Shown: positions 7,547-15,409 of the stretch, in pieces | Position numbering within the stretch: position 1 is the first letter of the stretch | Layout of the letters: each line of letters begins with the position of its first letter | Source: Oligoflexia bacterium | GTDB lineage: Bacteria; Bdellovibrionota; Bdellovibrionia; JABDDW01 | DNA length: 64,000 nucleotides | Assembly: GCA_016715815.1 (NCBI GenBank) | Contig: JADJXN010000002.1 | Span: 62,001 to 126,000 of the forward strand | Direction of reading: 5' to 3' | Program-made: the position numbers and the translations under genes | The notes under the pieces: generated by a model | Told to the model about the DNA's origin: nothing | What the model saw: the letters and a program-made list of their open reading frames with translations, nothing else | The model's database searches: none

Positions 7547-9098
7547 AGAAGTAATAGTCAAGGCCACCACGAAGTGTGATGAGCGTTTGGCTTGCGTTTT
7601 GGCCGGCATCTAAGCGAGTACCAGTTCCGCTAAATGTAGAAGAGTAAAATTCAAAATCAAACATGCCTTTAATTTTAAATTGGTTTGTTAACTTATATGA
7701 ACCACCAATACCTAAAACTGTAATGCTGTTATCACTTGCCGCGCCACTTGATGCTGGAGTTTCAGTCATAATGGGGAACAAAACCTTTTGTAGTTTTGCA
7801 TCTACTGTCCAAATTTTATCTGAATCTACAGGAACCGATCCACCAAGACCCAAATATAATCCGCTATAAGAAGTTGAAGTAAATGCTAAGGGAGATGAAG
7901 CGTCTATGAAAAGCGTGTATCTTGAAAAACCAAGATCAGCCACAATTTGCGGCCCCCAAAAATCATCCTGAAGTAAGAATTTATACCCAACATGCAAATC
8001 ATAATGGCCTGTGGTAGCATTAACAGTATTAGGCACACTTCCATCAAGGGGATTACCCATACTATAAACACCTTGTTGGATCATGGCCCCTACATACCAA
8101 TTACGTGTTATCCAAATTTCTGCATGGGCATCAAGCTGCGGGTAAATGGAAACGCTTCCACTAAAGGAACCCGCTGTGGCCAAAGACATAGCATAGCGAG
8201 AACTTCCAATTCCAATGGCAAGACCCACAAGACCCAGTGTTGGCATTTTATCTGGCGCCCACTCTTTTGGGTTTTTACCAAAGCTGACTTTGTCTTTTGG
8301 AACTTCTAAATCTGGCTCCTCATTTGAGTAGCTTATAAAATCAGCACCTGAAACTTTAGCGTTTTTTGTAATTACACCTTTTTCTTTTTCATGAACAATA
8401 ACGGCAAAACTTAATTTTGGTTCTGATTTTATAATTTTAATTTTACCAATAATTTCTTTTTCTTGGCCTAAAACAAAATTAAATTTGGGATGTCTTTTTA
8501 AGGTTAGAACTTGCTCAACAGTTAAAATTTCATTTTCTTTCATTCCATCAAGGGAGCCCAAATCTATTGTTAATCTTTGAGCTTGTCGGCTTAAAACAAG
8601 GCCCTTATAGGGAATTTTATTTACTACTTTAACGTAAAGTTCTGAAAGCTTACTCTCAACATCTTTTAATTCAAAATTAGCTCCTGCATTTACTTCTTCA
8701 GAAGCGTACAACAAACCATCGGAGGTCAAATATAAATCTAGTTTTATTATTAAAGCTTTTTCATTTTTTAAAACTTTACTGATTAATAAAGCATCAACAT
8801 TGTTTTTACGCCCAATGCTTTTAACAATGCTTGAGTTTTCAGAATACTCGTCAGTGGTAAGCCTTGGGTCTACATCTTTAATGTCGTTTAGGTTAAACCT
8901 GTGGCCTTCAGTAACAAGGCTGCCTAATTTATTTTCAATGTGCCTTGAGTAAAGCCCCTTAACATTATCGGAGCAGGGTAAAACACCCACATTCTTAATT
9001 GTTAGGTTTTTATCTGTCTCGCTAATAAAAGAACTTTGCGCCAATGCAAAGCTTGAAAAAAAGGCTAGTGTAATAAACAAAGATGTAAATGTTTTCAT
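7545..9098 (-). CDS. Secreted protein with C-terminal outer-membrane beta-barrel, unknown function
   Basis: The 517-aa protein has a signal peptide (about 1-20, ending FALA). An N-terminal periplasmic half (about 21-275) includes NNVDALLISKVLK and SEELYVKV-type segments that resemble the nucleotide-binding-like fold found in TolB-N/FlgT-type envelope proteins. The C-terminal half alternates aromatic and glycine residues in short strands and ends in GGLDYYF, a terminal aromatic typical of BAM substrates. I infer an outer-membrane barrel of about eight or more strands with a periplasmic extension. No family name is claimed. It is monocistronic and convergent with groEL. Confidence 0.7.
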   Translation of the reverse strand: MKTFTSLFITLAFFSSFALAQSSFISETDKNLTIKNVGVLPCSDNVKGLYSRHIENKLGSLVTEGHRFNLNDIKDVDPRLTTDEYSENSSIVKSIGRKNNVDALLISKVLKNEKALIIKLDLYLTSDGLLYASEEVNAGANFELKDVESKLSELYVKVVNKIPYKGLVLSRQAQRLTIDLGSLDGMKENEILTVEQVLTLKRHPKFNFVLGQEKEIIGKIKIIKSEPKLSFAVIVHEKEKGVITKNAKVSGADFISYSNEEPDLEVPKDKVSFGKNPKEWAPDKMPTLGLVGLAIGIGSSRYAMSLATAGSFSGSVSIYPQLDAHAEIWITRNWYVGAMIQQGVYSMGNPLDGSVPNTVNATTGHYDLHVGYKFLLQDDFWGPQIVADLGFSRYTLFIDASSPLAFTSTSYSGLYLGLGGSVPVDSDKIWTVDAKLQKVLFPIMTETPASSGAASDNSITVLGIGGSYKLTNQFKIKGMFDFEFYSSTFSGTGTRLDAGQNASQTLITLRGGLDYYF

Positions 9099-9232
9099 GC
9101 CTTTTTAGATTTTAACTTAAAAAAATTTGTAAGCATATTCAAAAGCTTAAGCGCCAACACAAAGTCTGGCTAGACAAAAGTACTAGCCTTACAAACTCCC
9201 TTCACTGAAGGGCAAAAAATTCCGAAAAAGAT

Positions 9233-9640
9233 ATGATGAAACTCATCTTTGCTTTGCTTTTATTATTAAGTGCGCCCCAGGTGTTTGCGCAACTCATAGA
9301 CCCGCGCTTTTTGCCCGTTTTGCCACCACAGAATGCCTCTTTAGGCGCAGAGCAAGATTCTGATTTTGTAAGCGCTGAAGAAGAAAGTGGCTATTACATA
9401 AAAAGGCCAGGAGCTAAAAAGGTTTATTACGAGGAAGTTGAGTCCGCCCCAAAAGCAAATCTGAATACCAAAAAGACTGCTTTGAAAAAAAATAAAAACG
9501 CAAATAGAAAACTTTCAAACTCAGAGCAAAAAGACGCTCAACAGACAAATGCTGAGGTAAATAATTATCAAGACCTAGCTGAGGATAAAAATCAAAACTT
9601 TGGCCAAAAATGCAAGACATTCTGTTGGGCGGGGATTTAG
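9233..9640 (+). CDS. Signal-peptide half of an apparently frameshifted outer-membrane protein
   Basis: The 135-aa ORF has a signal peptide (MKLIFALLLLLSAPQVFA) and a polar Lys/Asn-rich linker, then ends in a short out-of-frame tail (KCKTFCWAGI). It overlaps the next ORF (9610-10395) by 31 nt. That ORF is a beta-barrel without any signal peptide. One extra A in the A5 run at 9605-9609 would join them as a single protein reading through FGQK into MQDILLGGDLEKIE. The simplest reading is one gene broken by a 1-nt deletion, by sequencing error, or by a slippage site. Confidence 0.6.
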   Translation: MMKLIFALLLLLSAPQVFAQLIDPRFLPVLPPQNASLGAEQDSDFVSAEEESGYYIKRPGAKKVYYEEVESAPKANLNTKKTALKKNKNANRKLSNSEQKDAQQTNAEVNNYQDLAEDKNQNFGQKCKTFCWAGI

Positions 9641-10395
9641 AAAAAATTGAAAGTGAGCGCTCCCTTTTTGAAAAAAATGATGTTAGAAAAAACCTTTTTG
9701 ATCTTTCTATTGGAAGTTTTTATTTTTATAACCATTCTCAATCAACTTATTACTACAGAAATTATTTAAGCGCCTCTCCTGGGGCCTTTGTAAATTTAGA
9801 TCTATGGGTGACACCTTATTTGGGTTTTAACTCAAATTATAAATTTACACTTTTAAATTCTATCAAAGACAGCCCAACAGCTGAAACCTACACAACAGCC
9901 AACCACGACTGGCTTTCTTTTGGGTTAAAATTTCGACGCTTTTTTGGCTCCGCATTTGAAAACACCTCTTTTTCTATTGATTTAAACTACATCGACAAAA
10001 AACTTGATATCCCTTTAAGCAGTACTCACCGTGTAAAAACAAGGTCCCGCGGCCCGCAGGTTTCTTTTAATTTAATCACTCCTTCTTCAAAATATTTTCT
10101 CTGGGATTTTGCAATTAACATTCAGCCTTTTGTTTTGCATGAGGAATTTGTAGGCACTTCAGATTTAAGATCCGGCACTAACAATCAAACCCTAGGCTTT
10201 GGTGCAAGCATTGGGGGCGAGTACAGAATGAGTAGAAAGCTAAGAACCTTTTTTAAATTTTCTGCAGAGCTTTATAGAAGCCAATTTTCTGGAAATGCCT
10301 TAGCCACGGACCCAATAAATTCTAGTATACCAAGCAATGTAGTCATTAATGATGCTTACTACTTTTTTAATATTGGACTTATTTTTGGGCGCTAG
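9610..10395 (+). CDS. Beta-barrel half of the frameshifted outer-membrane protein
   Basis: The 261-aa ORF lacks a signal peptide but consists of alternating aromatic beta-strands (for example FYFYNHSQSTYYYRNYL and YYFFNIGLIFG). It ends in GR just after a glycine-aromatic strand. It is therefore best seen as the membrane-embedded part of a protein whose export signal is in the -1-related upstream ORF at 9233-9640. The internal ATG at 9610 has no Shine-Dalgarno. The 3' end overlaps the convergent DedA gene by 17 bp. Function is unknown. Confidence 0.6.
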   Translation: MQDILLGGDLEKIESERSLFEKNDVRKNLFDLSIGSFYFYNHSQSTYYYRNYLSASPGAFVNLDLWVTPYLGFNSNYKFTLLNSIKDSPTAETYTTANHDWLSFGLKFRRFFGSAFENTSFSIDLNYIDKKLDIPLSSTHRVKTRSRGPQVSFNLITPSSKYFLWDFAINIQPFVLHEEFVGTSDLRSGTNNQTLGFGASIGGEYRMSRKLRTFFKFSAELYRSQFSGNALATDPINSSIPSNVVINDAYYFFNIGLIFGR

Positions 10396-11008
10396 AATAT
10401 TTGCCAAAAATGGCTTTTAAAATAAAGTAAGCTCCAATTAGAGCAAGAGCCAATAAAATATATCTTTCAGCCCGCCTCATGTAATGAAAGGCCACATCAA
10501 TTTCCCCACCAAAATAAAAACCTAAATACACCCATAAAGGTACGCTAATTATGGCCGCTAAAGTATCCATTATTAAAAAGGTAGAGAGTTTAACCCCAGA
10601 AATTCCGGCAGCTAAATATGTTGGCGCGCGCAAACCCGCCATAAAGCGCGCTAAAAAGCAAACTTTACGGGAATTGCGTTGGAATTTTTCTGTCATGTAT
10701 TGGAGCCGTGTTGGCGTTAGAAGACTTCTAAAAACTGGGAGCTTTAAAATTCGTTTTCCATAAATTCTACCAAGTCCAAATAAAATAGCATCACCCACTA
10801 AAACTCCAACCATACAGACAATCATTGCCGTTAGAAGTTCAATATTTTCCAAGTAAGATAAATAGCCTGCAATAACTAACGTTATATCTTCAGGAACTGG
10901 CAGTCCCATTCCGCAGGCAAATAAAATTCCAAAAATGGTGCCGTAAGCATAGCCGCCTTCAAGTTGGCTTACTTTATCTAGTACTTGGTCGAGAAAAGTT
11001 GGTTCCAC
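10379..11008 (-). CDS. DedA-family membrane protein
   Basis: The 209-aa protein shows the DedA (SNARE-associated Golgi) family pattern. An N-terminal GLPVPEDITLVIAGYLS re-entrant segment is present, followed by GDAILFGLGRIYGKRIL, and the FLARFMAGLRAPTYLAAGISG motif contains the family's conserved arginines. About five hydrophobic segments are visible. Members act in envelope lipid-carrier recycling and membrane-potential homeostasis. The start is a GTG at 11008 preceded by AAAGGA; the ATG one base upstream is in another frame. It is divergent from the CheY-like gene at 11055, 46 bp away. Confidence 0.9.
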   Translation of the reverse strand: MEPTFLDQVLDKVSQLEGGYAYGTIFGILFACGMGLPVPEDITLVIAGYLSYLENIELLTAMIVCMVGVLVGDAILFGLGRIYGKRILKLPVFRSLLTPTRLQYMTEKFQRNSRKVCFLARFMAGLRAPTYLAAGISGVKLSTFLIMDTLAAIISVPLWVYLGFYFGGEIDVAFHYMRRAERYILLALALIGAYFILKAIFGKYSSAQK

Positions 11009-11018
11009 ATTGATCCTT

Positions 11019-11048
11019 TTGGATAGTAACTGCTTAAAGCATTATACT
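11019..11048 (+). promoter_or_regulatory. Promoter for the CheY-like gene, predicting a leaderless mRNA
   Basis: TTGGAT (11019-11024), an 18-bp spacer and TATACT (11043-11048) are followed by only six bases before the ATG at 11055. No Shine-Dalgarno can fit in that space, so transcription would start at or next to the start codon. Confidence 0.55.
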
Positions 11049-11054
11049 TAAACT

Positions 11055-11435
11055 ATGAAAAAGCTCAATGTGCTCTTAGTAGATGACGCCGTATTTATAA
11101 GAGAAATATTGCGCCAAATATTTGTAAAAGCAGGGCATACTGTTATTGGCGAGGCAGAAGACGGGGAAATGGCCGTAAAGATGGCAAAAGAGAAAAACCC
11201 TGATGTTGTTATAATGGATATAGTTTTGCCCATAAAAAGTGGTGTGCAGGCCACAAAAGAAATTAGAGAGGCTATGCCTAATATTAAAGTTATAGCCTGC
11301 AGCACCCTTGACCAAGAAAACATGCTTATGAAAATAATGGAAGCCGGGGCACATGATTTTATTAATAAGCCCTTTGACGTACAAAAAGTTTTAACATCTA
11401 TAGAGAAAGTTTGCGGAGGACAGAGCCATGCTTAG
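11055..11435 (+). CDS. Single-domain CheY-like response regulator
   Basis: The 126-aa protein is one receiver domain. Acidic-pocket residues are D10-D11, the phosphoacceptor is D55 (VIMDIVLP), the switch Ser/Thr is at S83-T84, and K105 sits in the INKPF motif. There is no output domain, so it should act by protein contact, as in chemotaxis or motility control. The next gene overlaps its end by 8 bp, so the two are co-translated. The partner kinase is not in the window. Confidence 0.92.
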   Translation: MKKLNVLLVDDAVFIREILRQIFVKAGHTVIGEAEDGEMAVKMAKEKNPDVVIMDIVLPIKSGVQATKEIREAMPNIKVIACSTLDQENMLMKIMEAGAHDFINKPFDVQKVLTSIEKVCGGQSHA

Positions 11436-11796
11436 TGGATTATTTTTTATGTTAAAGATGATTGCCTTTACGGTTGTTGTTGTTTTAATTCTTCAATTTA
11501 AAGTTGGAGAACAAACCCTTGAATTCAGGGCACATCAGTGGATACAAGATTCAGTTTTTGTAGATTACGTTCAAACCTCTATTGATGGCGGTGTAAAAGC
11601 CACAAAAGCTGGTTACCAAAAAGTTCATAAATCTGTAAATACGGTGTTTAATAGAATGTCCCGTAAAAACCGCGGCAAAGATGAAAGAAGCTTAGCTATT
11701 GAATTAAAAAGAAGTAAACAAAGTGGTTACGGCGAAAAAGAAAATGGGGAAGACAGTTACCTTCCCCACTCTAGAAATAAAAATTTAAACCCCTAA
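11428..11796 (+). CDS. Small membrane-anchored protein of unknown function
   Basis: The 122-aa protein has an N-terminal hydrophobic helix (about 4-24, FFMLKMIAFTVVVVLILQF) and a basic, hydrophilic remainder. It overlaps the response-regulator gene by 8 bp and has its own Shine-Dalgarno (GGAGGA) inside that gene. The tight coupling suggests a shared pathway. I recognise no domain. The C-terminal 50 residues are Lys/Arg-rich and probably disordered. Confidence 0.7.
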   Translation: MLSGLFFMLKMIAFTVVVVLILQFKVGEQTLEFRAHQWIQDSVFVDYVQTSIDGGVKATKAGYQKVHKSVNTVFNRMSRKNRGKDERSLAIELKRSKQSGYGEKENGEDSYLPHSRNKNLNP

Positions 11797-11797
11797 C

Positions 11798-12334
11798 TTA
11801 CTTACAAGCTGGGATATCAAAACGTTTGTTACCACCGTACCAAACTCTTCCACCTTCAGAGTTATCGCTTCCAGCCATGTAGCTTGAAACGTAGTATGTT
11901 GTAGGAATTGTTTTTGTGACGTTGCCACATTTTGGTTGGTGAAGAACGCACTCACTTGACTCACCTTGTGGGTAGCATGGCTCACACTCATAAGCCTCAT
12001 AAGTTTTTGCATAAGCAACAACTTCATTAGCATATTCACTGCAAACAGTTGCATATTGCACTACTTCATAATTTGATATTGGCTTATAGTTCTCACTTAC
12101 AGGTTGGCAGCTATTCATATGCTCATCGCAGGTCCAAGCAGGTACTTTTTTATGTGCTTTACAGGTTTTAACCGGCACAACACTTTGAACCGTTGTCTCT
12201 GTTTGGCAAAGCATATTTACTGGAACTCCACCTACTTGTGGCCAATCCATCACCTCACCAGATTTGCAGTTATTGCAGTGGTCAGCAAATGCATTCGCAC
12301 TTACTAATAAAAGAGCGGACAATAATAATTTCAT
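11798..12334 (-). CDS. Cysteine-rich secreted protein, large member of module copy 2
   Basis: The 178-aa protein has a signal peptide (MKLLLSALLLVSANAFA) and about 14 cysteines in the mature part, probably disulfide-bonded after export. The spacing C-x7-V-x2-V-x-P-V-x2-C, the later Y-x-C segment and the C-terminal FDIPACK are matched by the protein at 12806-13324. The two are therefore diverged paralogs. It follows the small cysteine protein at 12451-12663. No family is recognised; its role outside the inner membrane is inferred from the signal peptide. Confidence 0.7.
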   Translation of the reverse strand: MKLLLSALLLVSANAFADHCNNCKSGEVMDWPQVGGVPVNMLCQTETTVQSVVPVKTCKAHKKVPAWTCDEHMNSCQPVSENYKPISNYEVVQYATVCSEYANEVVAYAKTYEAYECEPCYPQGESSECVLHQPKCGNVTKTIPTTYYVSSYMAGSDNSEGGRVWYGGNKRFDIPACK

Positions 12335-12450
12335 ATAATTTTACCCCTTAGGTTTGTTGTTTAGTTCTAGGCAAAATTATACAGACGAGTTTGAAGAGTC
12401 AAACGCAAAAAATGAAATTTATACAATCTTAAATGTAAGTTTATTTAAGA

Positions 12451-12663
12451 TTACCTGGTAGATTGATCTGCTGCTTTTGGCAACTTTGAAATATTTTGTG
12501 CAGTTAAAGCATTGCAGTGAAGCCCTAAATCGTGAGGATTCTCGCACGACTTTGATTTATATGGGCAAGCAGATGTAGGTCCAAGTTTGCTGGTATCACT
12601 AGCATTAACAGTATTAGCTAAAAGTGAAGCCACTAATAAAAAGGCAAAAAACATATTTTTCAT
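12451..12663 (-). CDS. Small cysteine-containing secreted protein, small member of module copy 2
   Basis: The 70-aa protein has a signal peptide (about 1-21, ending VNA) and a short mature part. Its motif LGPTSACPYKSKSC is followed by LGLHC. The 92-aa protein at 13422-13700 has the equivalent LGNVGASCMHSTSSC and KGSC. The two look like paralogs. It precedes the large cysteine-rich gene at 11798-12334 by about 115 bp. Function is unknown. Confidence 0.6.
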   Translation of the reverse strand: MKNMFFAFLLVASLLANTVNASDTSKLGPTSACPYKSKSCENPHDLGLHCNALTAQNISKLPKAADQSTR

Positions 12664-12805
12664 ATAAGAAAACCCCTTTTCCTACTAGATTACTACTTCA
12701 ATGCACGTGCCATTATGAGCGGTTCGTAACTTATTGAATTTACTTGCTTTTACTGTGTATTTAGCGTCTATGCTTTAGACATCTGTCTATCAGCAACAAT
12801 GCACT

Positions 12806-13324
12806 TTAATTTGAACACTTAGGGGGTGTGATACGAAAGGGGCCACTAGTTACCTCTGAGTCCCCGCTGGTATTAACCATTTCATAAGTGTATTTATAAG
12901 GCCAAGTAGCCCACTGAGTGGCCCACTTTACACACAATGAGGCTTGGTCTGAGCTATCAGGTGTATACTCATCACAATAAGTTCTTAGGTAGCTAAGCGG
13001 GGTTGATAAAATCTCGGTTTTTGAAACCTCACAAATATATTCAAACCTCTCTTGTTCACTCATCCCTGCTTTTTGCTCAATAGGAACGTATTGGCAATAC
13101 TCTGATTCGCCATTACTACATATCAGCTTTGCTGAGACTTTCCATTTTTGGCAATAAGTCACCGGCTTTATGGTTTTAACTGTGGCTCCAAAATCAGCAA
13201 AACAAATGTTATCAACACCTACTGTAGCTTGGGGAAAAATGACTACAGGATAGCGTGCTAATTGGCTTGCACCTACTGTTTGAATAGCAAAAATTATTGA
13301 ACAGCTTAAAACCCATGCCCACAT
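12806..13324 (-). CDS. Cysteine-rich secreted protein, large member of module copy 1
   Basis: The 172-aa protein has an N-terminal signal sequence (about 1-19, ending VGAS) and about 10 cysteines. The motif TVKTIKPVTYC and the C-terminal GPFRITPPKC correspond to TVQSVVPVKTC and KRFDIPACK in the protein at 11798-12334. There is no Shine-Dalgarno before the ATG. A promoter-like TTGACG/TTAATT pair on the minus strand lies just upstream, so the mRNA may be nearly leaderless. The function is unknown. Confidence 0.65.
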   Translation of the reverse strand: MWAWVLSCSIIFAIQTVGASQLARYPVVIFPQATVGVDNICFADFGATVKTIKPVTYCQKWKVSAKLICSNGESEYCQYVPIEQKAGMSEQERFEYICEVSKTEILSTPLSYLRTYCDEYTPDSSDQASLCVKWATQWATWPYKYTYEMVNTSGDSEVTSGPFRITPPKCSN

Positions 13325-13334
13325 GCAATGTGCA

Positions 13335-13363
13335 AATTAACGCCTCACGCTAGCATCCGTCAA
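13335..13363 (-). promoter_or_regulatory. Promoter-like pair upstream of 12806-13324
   Basis: On the minus strand TTGACG (13363-13358) and TTAATT (13340-13335) are spaced by 17 bp. The ATG follows ten bases later with no Shine-Dalgarno. The -35 is good and the -10 is weak. Confidence 0.4.
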
Positions 13364-13421
13364 GTAAGAGCAAAAACACCCATAAAGTTTGAATTATTTA
13401 TGTAAAAAGTAATAGCGCAGC

Positions 13422-13700
13422 TTATTTTGTGCTGGAGGTGCCCTCCGCTGCTGCCTCGAAGGCCTCTTTATCTTCAAGGGTAAAAGAGCCTCTGCAAGAC
13501 CCTTTATCAAGACCTGTGCAGCTTGAAGTAGAATGCATGCAACTTGCACCCACATTGCCAAGGCCACCACCGGTTACATATGTAGAGCCTGTAGCCACAA
13601 CTGTTTCCTGGGCGGCATCACCCACTGGGATTGTATCTTCAGAAAACGCACCAAAACTTGTGAGAAGTAAAAAACTAAAAAACATACGAATTAAAATCAT
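13422..13700 (-). CDS. Small cysteine-containing secreted protein, small member of module copy 1
   Basis: The 92-aa protein has a signal peptide (about 1-20, ending AFS), a Gly/Thr/Val-rich segment and the cysteine motif ASCMHSTSSC followed by GSC. The motif corresponds to that of the 70-aa protein at 12451-12663. The C-terminal third is acidic and alanine-rich. It is separated from the RHS gene by a REP palindrome. The function is unknown. Confidence 0.6.
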   Translation of the reverse strand: MILIRMFFSFLLLTSFGAFSEDTIPVGDAAQETVVATGSTYVTGGGLGNVGASCMHSTSSCTGLDKGSCRGSFTLEDKEAFEAAAEGTSSTK

Positions 13701-13710
13701 CTCTTTTTTT

Positions 13711-13744
13711 AGGTACGCCGTTCCCTTTTGGGAACGGCGTACCT
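13711..13744. repeat. REP palindrome, same family as the transposase ends at 35 kb
   Basis: Perfect 15-bp arms (AGGTACGCCGTTCCC and its complement) enclose TTTT. The half AGGTACGCCGTTCC is identical to the outer end of the transposase-bearing element at 35078-35901. It lies between the RHS gene and the next minus-strand gene, with T runs on both sides, so it could also terminate transcription. Confidence 0.85.
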
Positions 13745-13753
13745 TTTTACCTT

Positions 13754-15391
13754 TTAAAAGTTAAGTGTTACACCACTTACTTGGGTTAGCTCCACAAAAT
13801 TATAAAATGTAGAGGCCACTTGCTTTGCAGCCGCTTCACCACCGTTAAGCGGCTCGGCTTTTACAAATTCTCCCTGATTATTGTAAACAAGTTTAATACT
13901 ACCAACTCCTTCGCGCTCAATGAGGTTAGCTTTACCAAAGCGCTCATCATATTTTAGTTTTACCTTACGCTTTGCTTGGTCTTCTATAAATGCTACGCGA
14001 CCCTTAGGGTCATAACCTAGGGTGATTTTTTGGCCATCAGAGTTTTTGGCTAAAATTAAATTTCCTTTAGCATCGTAAGTGTATTCACTAGTTTTACCCT
14101 GGCGCACCAGCTTTGATACTTTCTTAAATGAATTATTATAATAAAGTGTTGTGGTTATGCCGTCAGGAGTTGTTTTTTTATGTAACAAACCATCAGGGTA
14201 ATATTCAAACTTTGTAGATTTTGAATTTTTAGTAATCACCAAGGGGCGGCCCAGCTCGTTGTAAACAACATCTGTTGTGGTTGTGTTTTCTATAGTGCGG
14301 CTTTTTTTCAAGTAGCGGCCCGTTTTATCAGATTTTATGTCATACCAAAATTCATACTTTCCCTTTACAACCACTTTTGATTGGCATTTTTTTTCAATAG
14401 TAGACCAATAATGGTTTTTAGGGTCATCTTGAGATTGAATGTAATCATATTTTTCTACGCAACCATCAGTATCTTTAAGGCTGACAACCCAGTCTTTATT
14501 TTTATTATAATTAATTTCTTTTGTAGTTTTGTTTGGGTAAGTGATTTTTGTTAAATTATGTAAGCCATCTGAATCATAGTCATAAGTGTAGACGCTACCA
14601 TCAGCAATCTTTGCATAAATAAGCTCATTTAAGTTTTGGTATTTATACTCAGCCTTTAACCCACCAGGGGCAGAAATAAGTTTTACTTTTCCATTGGGGT
14701 AATAACTAAAGCTTAGTTTTCTTCCATTATTATCTGTAACAGCTGCTAAAAGCTTGCCATTGTAGCTAAAATTTAAAAAATTGCCGTTTCTGTCAAAAAG
14801 TTTTGAAAGCCTTCCTTTAAGATCAAATTTTTGTGTTACCCCATCGGGCATTACGCGCACATAGCTGGAGCCTTGTCTTTCCATGTAGTCCGCTTCTTTA
14901 CCATTGGCATAATAGCGCGTTTTTTCTGCAATTGTTTTTGCAATTTTATATTTGGCTGCATACTCGGCTCTTAAGGCCGTTTCTGTTTGAAGTCTTTTTT
15001 CTAAATCTGCCCAGTAATTAGGTTGGGCACTTAGGTTTTCAGCCCTTGCTTTAGCAATTATTTGCTTAACCACTTTTTGAATATCACCTTCTGAATATTG
15101 ACCAGCCTGATATAAAACCTCAAGGCCCGCACCACATTCAGTTAAAAGTAAATTTCCCTCAGCAGTCACTTCTAATGAGGTTTCAAAATCAGAACACCAG
15201 CCAAAACCAAAAATACCGTTAAAAAGAGTGCGGCTGTTATAACCTCGCTGAACTTTTAAATCATACCCAGTGCCGGGAATGATTAAATCAATCCATGAGT
15301 CAGCGTAGTTGGCATTTTTTAAATCTATGAGTGCGCTTGCCTTTAAAGAAAACAGTAAAGTAAAGATAATGAGTTTATTAAACCGAAGCAT
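13754..15391 (-). CDS. Sec-exported RHS/YD-repeat protein
   Basis: The 545-aa protein has a signal peptide (about 1-20, ending ASA). An N-terminal RHS-type segment (GYDLKVQRGYNSRTLFNGIFGFGWCSDF cut as GYNSRTL and FGFGWCSDF) resembles the DUF6531 region. Many YD-type repeats follow (FDRNGNFLNFSYNG, YTYDAKGNLILAKNSDG, LGYDPKGRVAFIEDQ). It lacks the DPxGxx-type boundary and variable toxin tip of long RHS effectors, and is less than half their size. It is the last gene downstream of the Tad operon (18 bp after tadB/C). It may form a surface or periplasmic shell; no toxin role is supported. Confidence 0.8.
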   Translation of the reverse strand: MLRFNKLIIFTLLFSLKASALIDLKNANYADSWIDLIIPGTGYDLKVQRGYNSRTLFNGIFGFGWCSDFETSLEVTAEGNLLLTECGAGLEVLYQAGQYSEGDIQKVVKQIIAKARAENLSAQPNYWADLEKRLQTETALRAEYAAKYKIAKTIAEKTRYYANGKEADYMERQGSSYVRVMPDGVTQKFDLKGRLSKLFDRNGNFLNFSYNGKLLAAVTDNNGRKLSFSYYPNGKVKLISAPGGLKAEYKYQNLNELIYAKIADGSVYTYDYDSDGLHNLTKITYPNKTTKEINYNKNKDWVVSLKDTDGCVEKYDYIQSQDDPKNHYWSTIEKKCQSKVVVKGKYEFWYDIKSDKTGRYLKKSRTIENTTTTDVVYNELGRPLVITKNSKSTKFEYYPDGLLHKKTTPDGITTTLYYNNSFKKVSKLVRQGKTSEYTYDAKGNLILAKNSDGQKITLGYDPKGRVAFIEDQAKRKVKLKYDERFGKANLIEREGVGSIKLVYNNQGEFVKAEPLNGGEAAAKQVASTFYNFVELTQVSGVTLNF

Positions 15392-15409
15392 TAATTTTAA
15401 CCCCGCCTA

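Noticed and set aside
9198..9212. CCCTTC/GAAGGG hairpin as a terminator
   Set aside because: The run beside it is A on the plus strand and no gene ends there in the matching orientation.
9600..9612. Programmed -1 frameshifting at the A5 run
   Set aside because: The site CCAAAAA lacks a classical X XXY YYZ heptamer for both tRNAs, and no downstream stimulatory hairpin is evident; a mutation or error is simpler.
13754..15391. RHS toxin effector
   Set aside because: The protein is short, Sec-exported and has no variable toxin domain or adjacent immunity gene.
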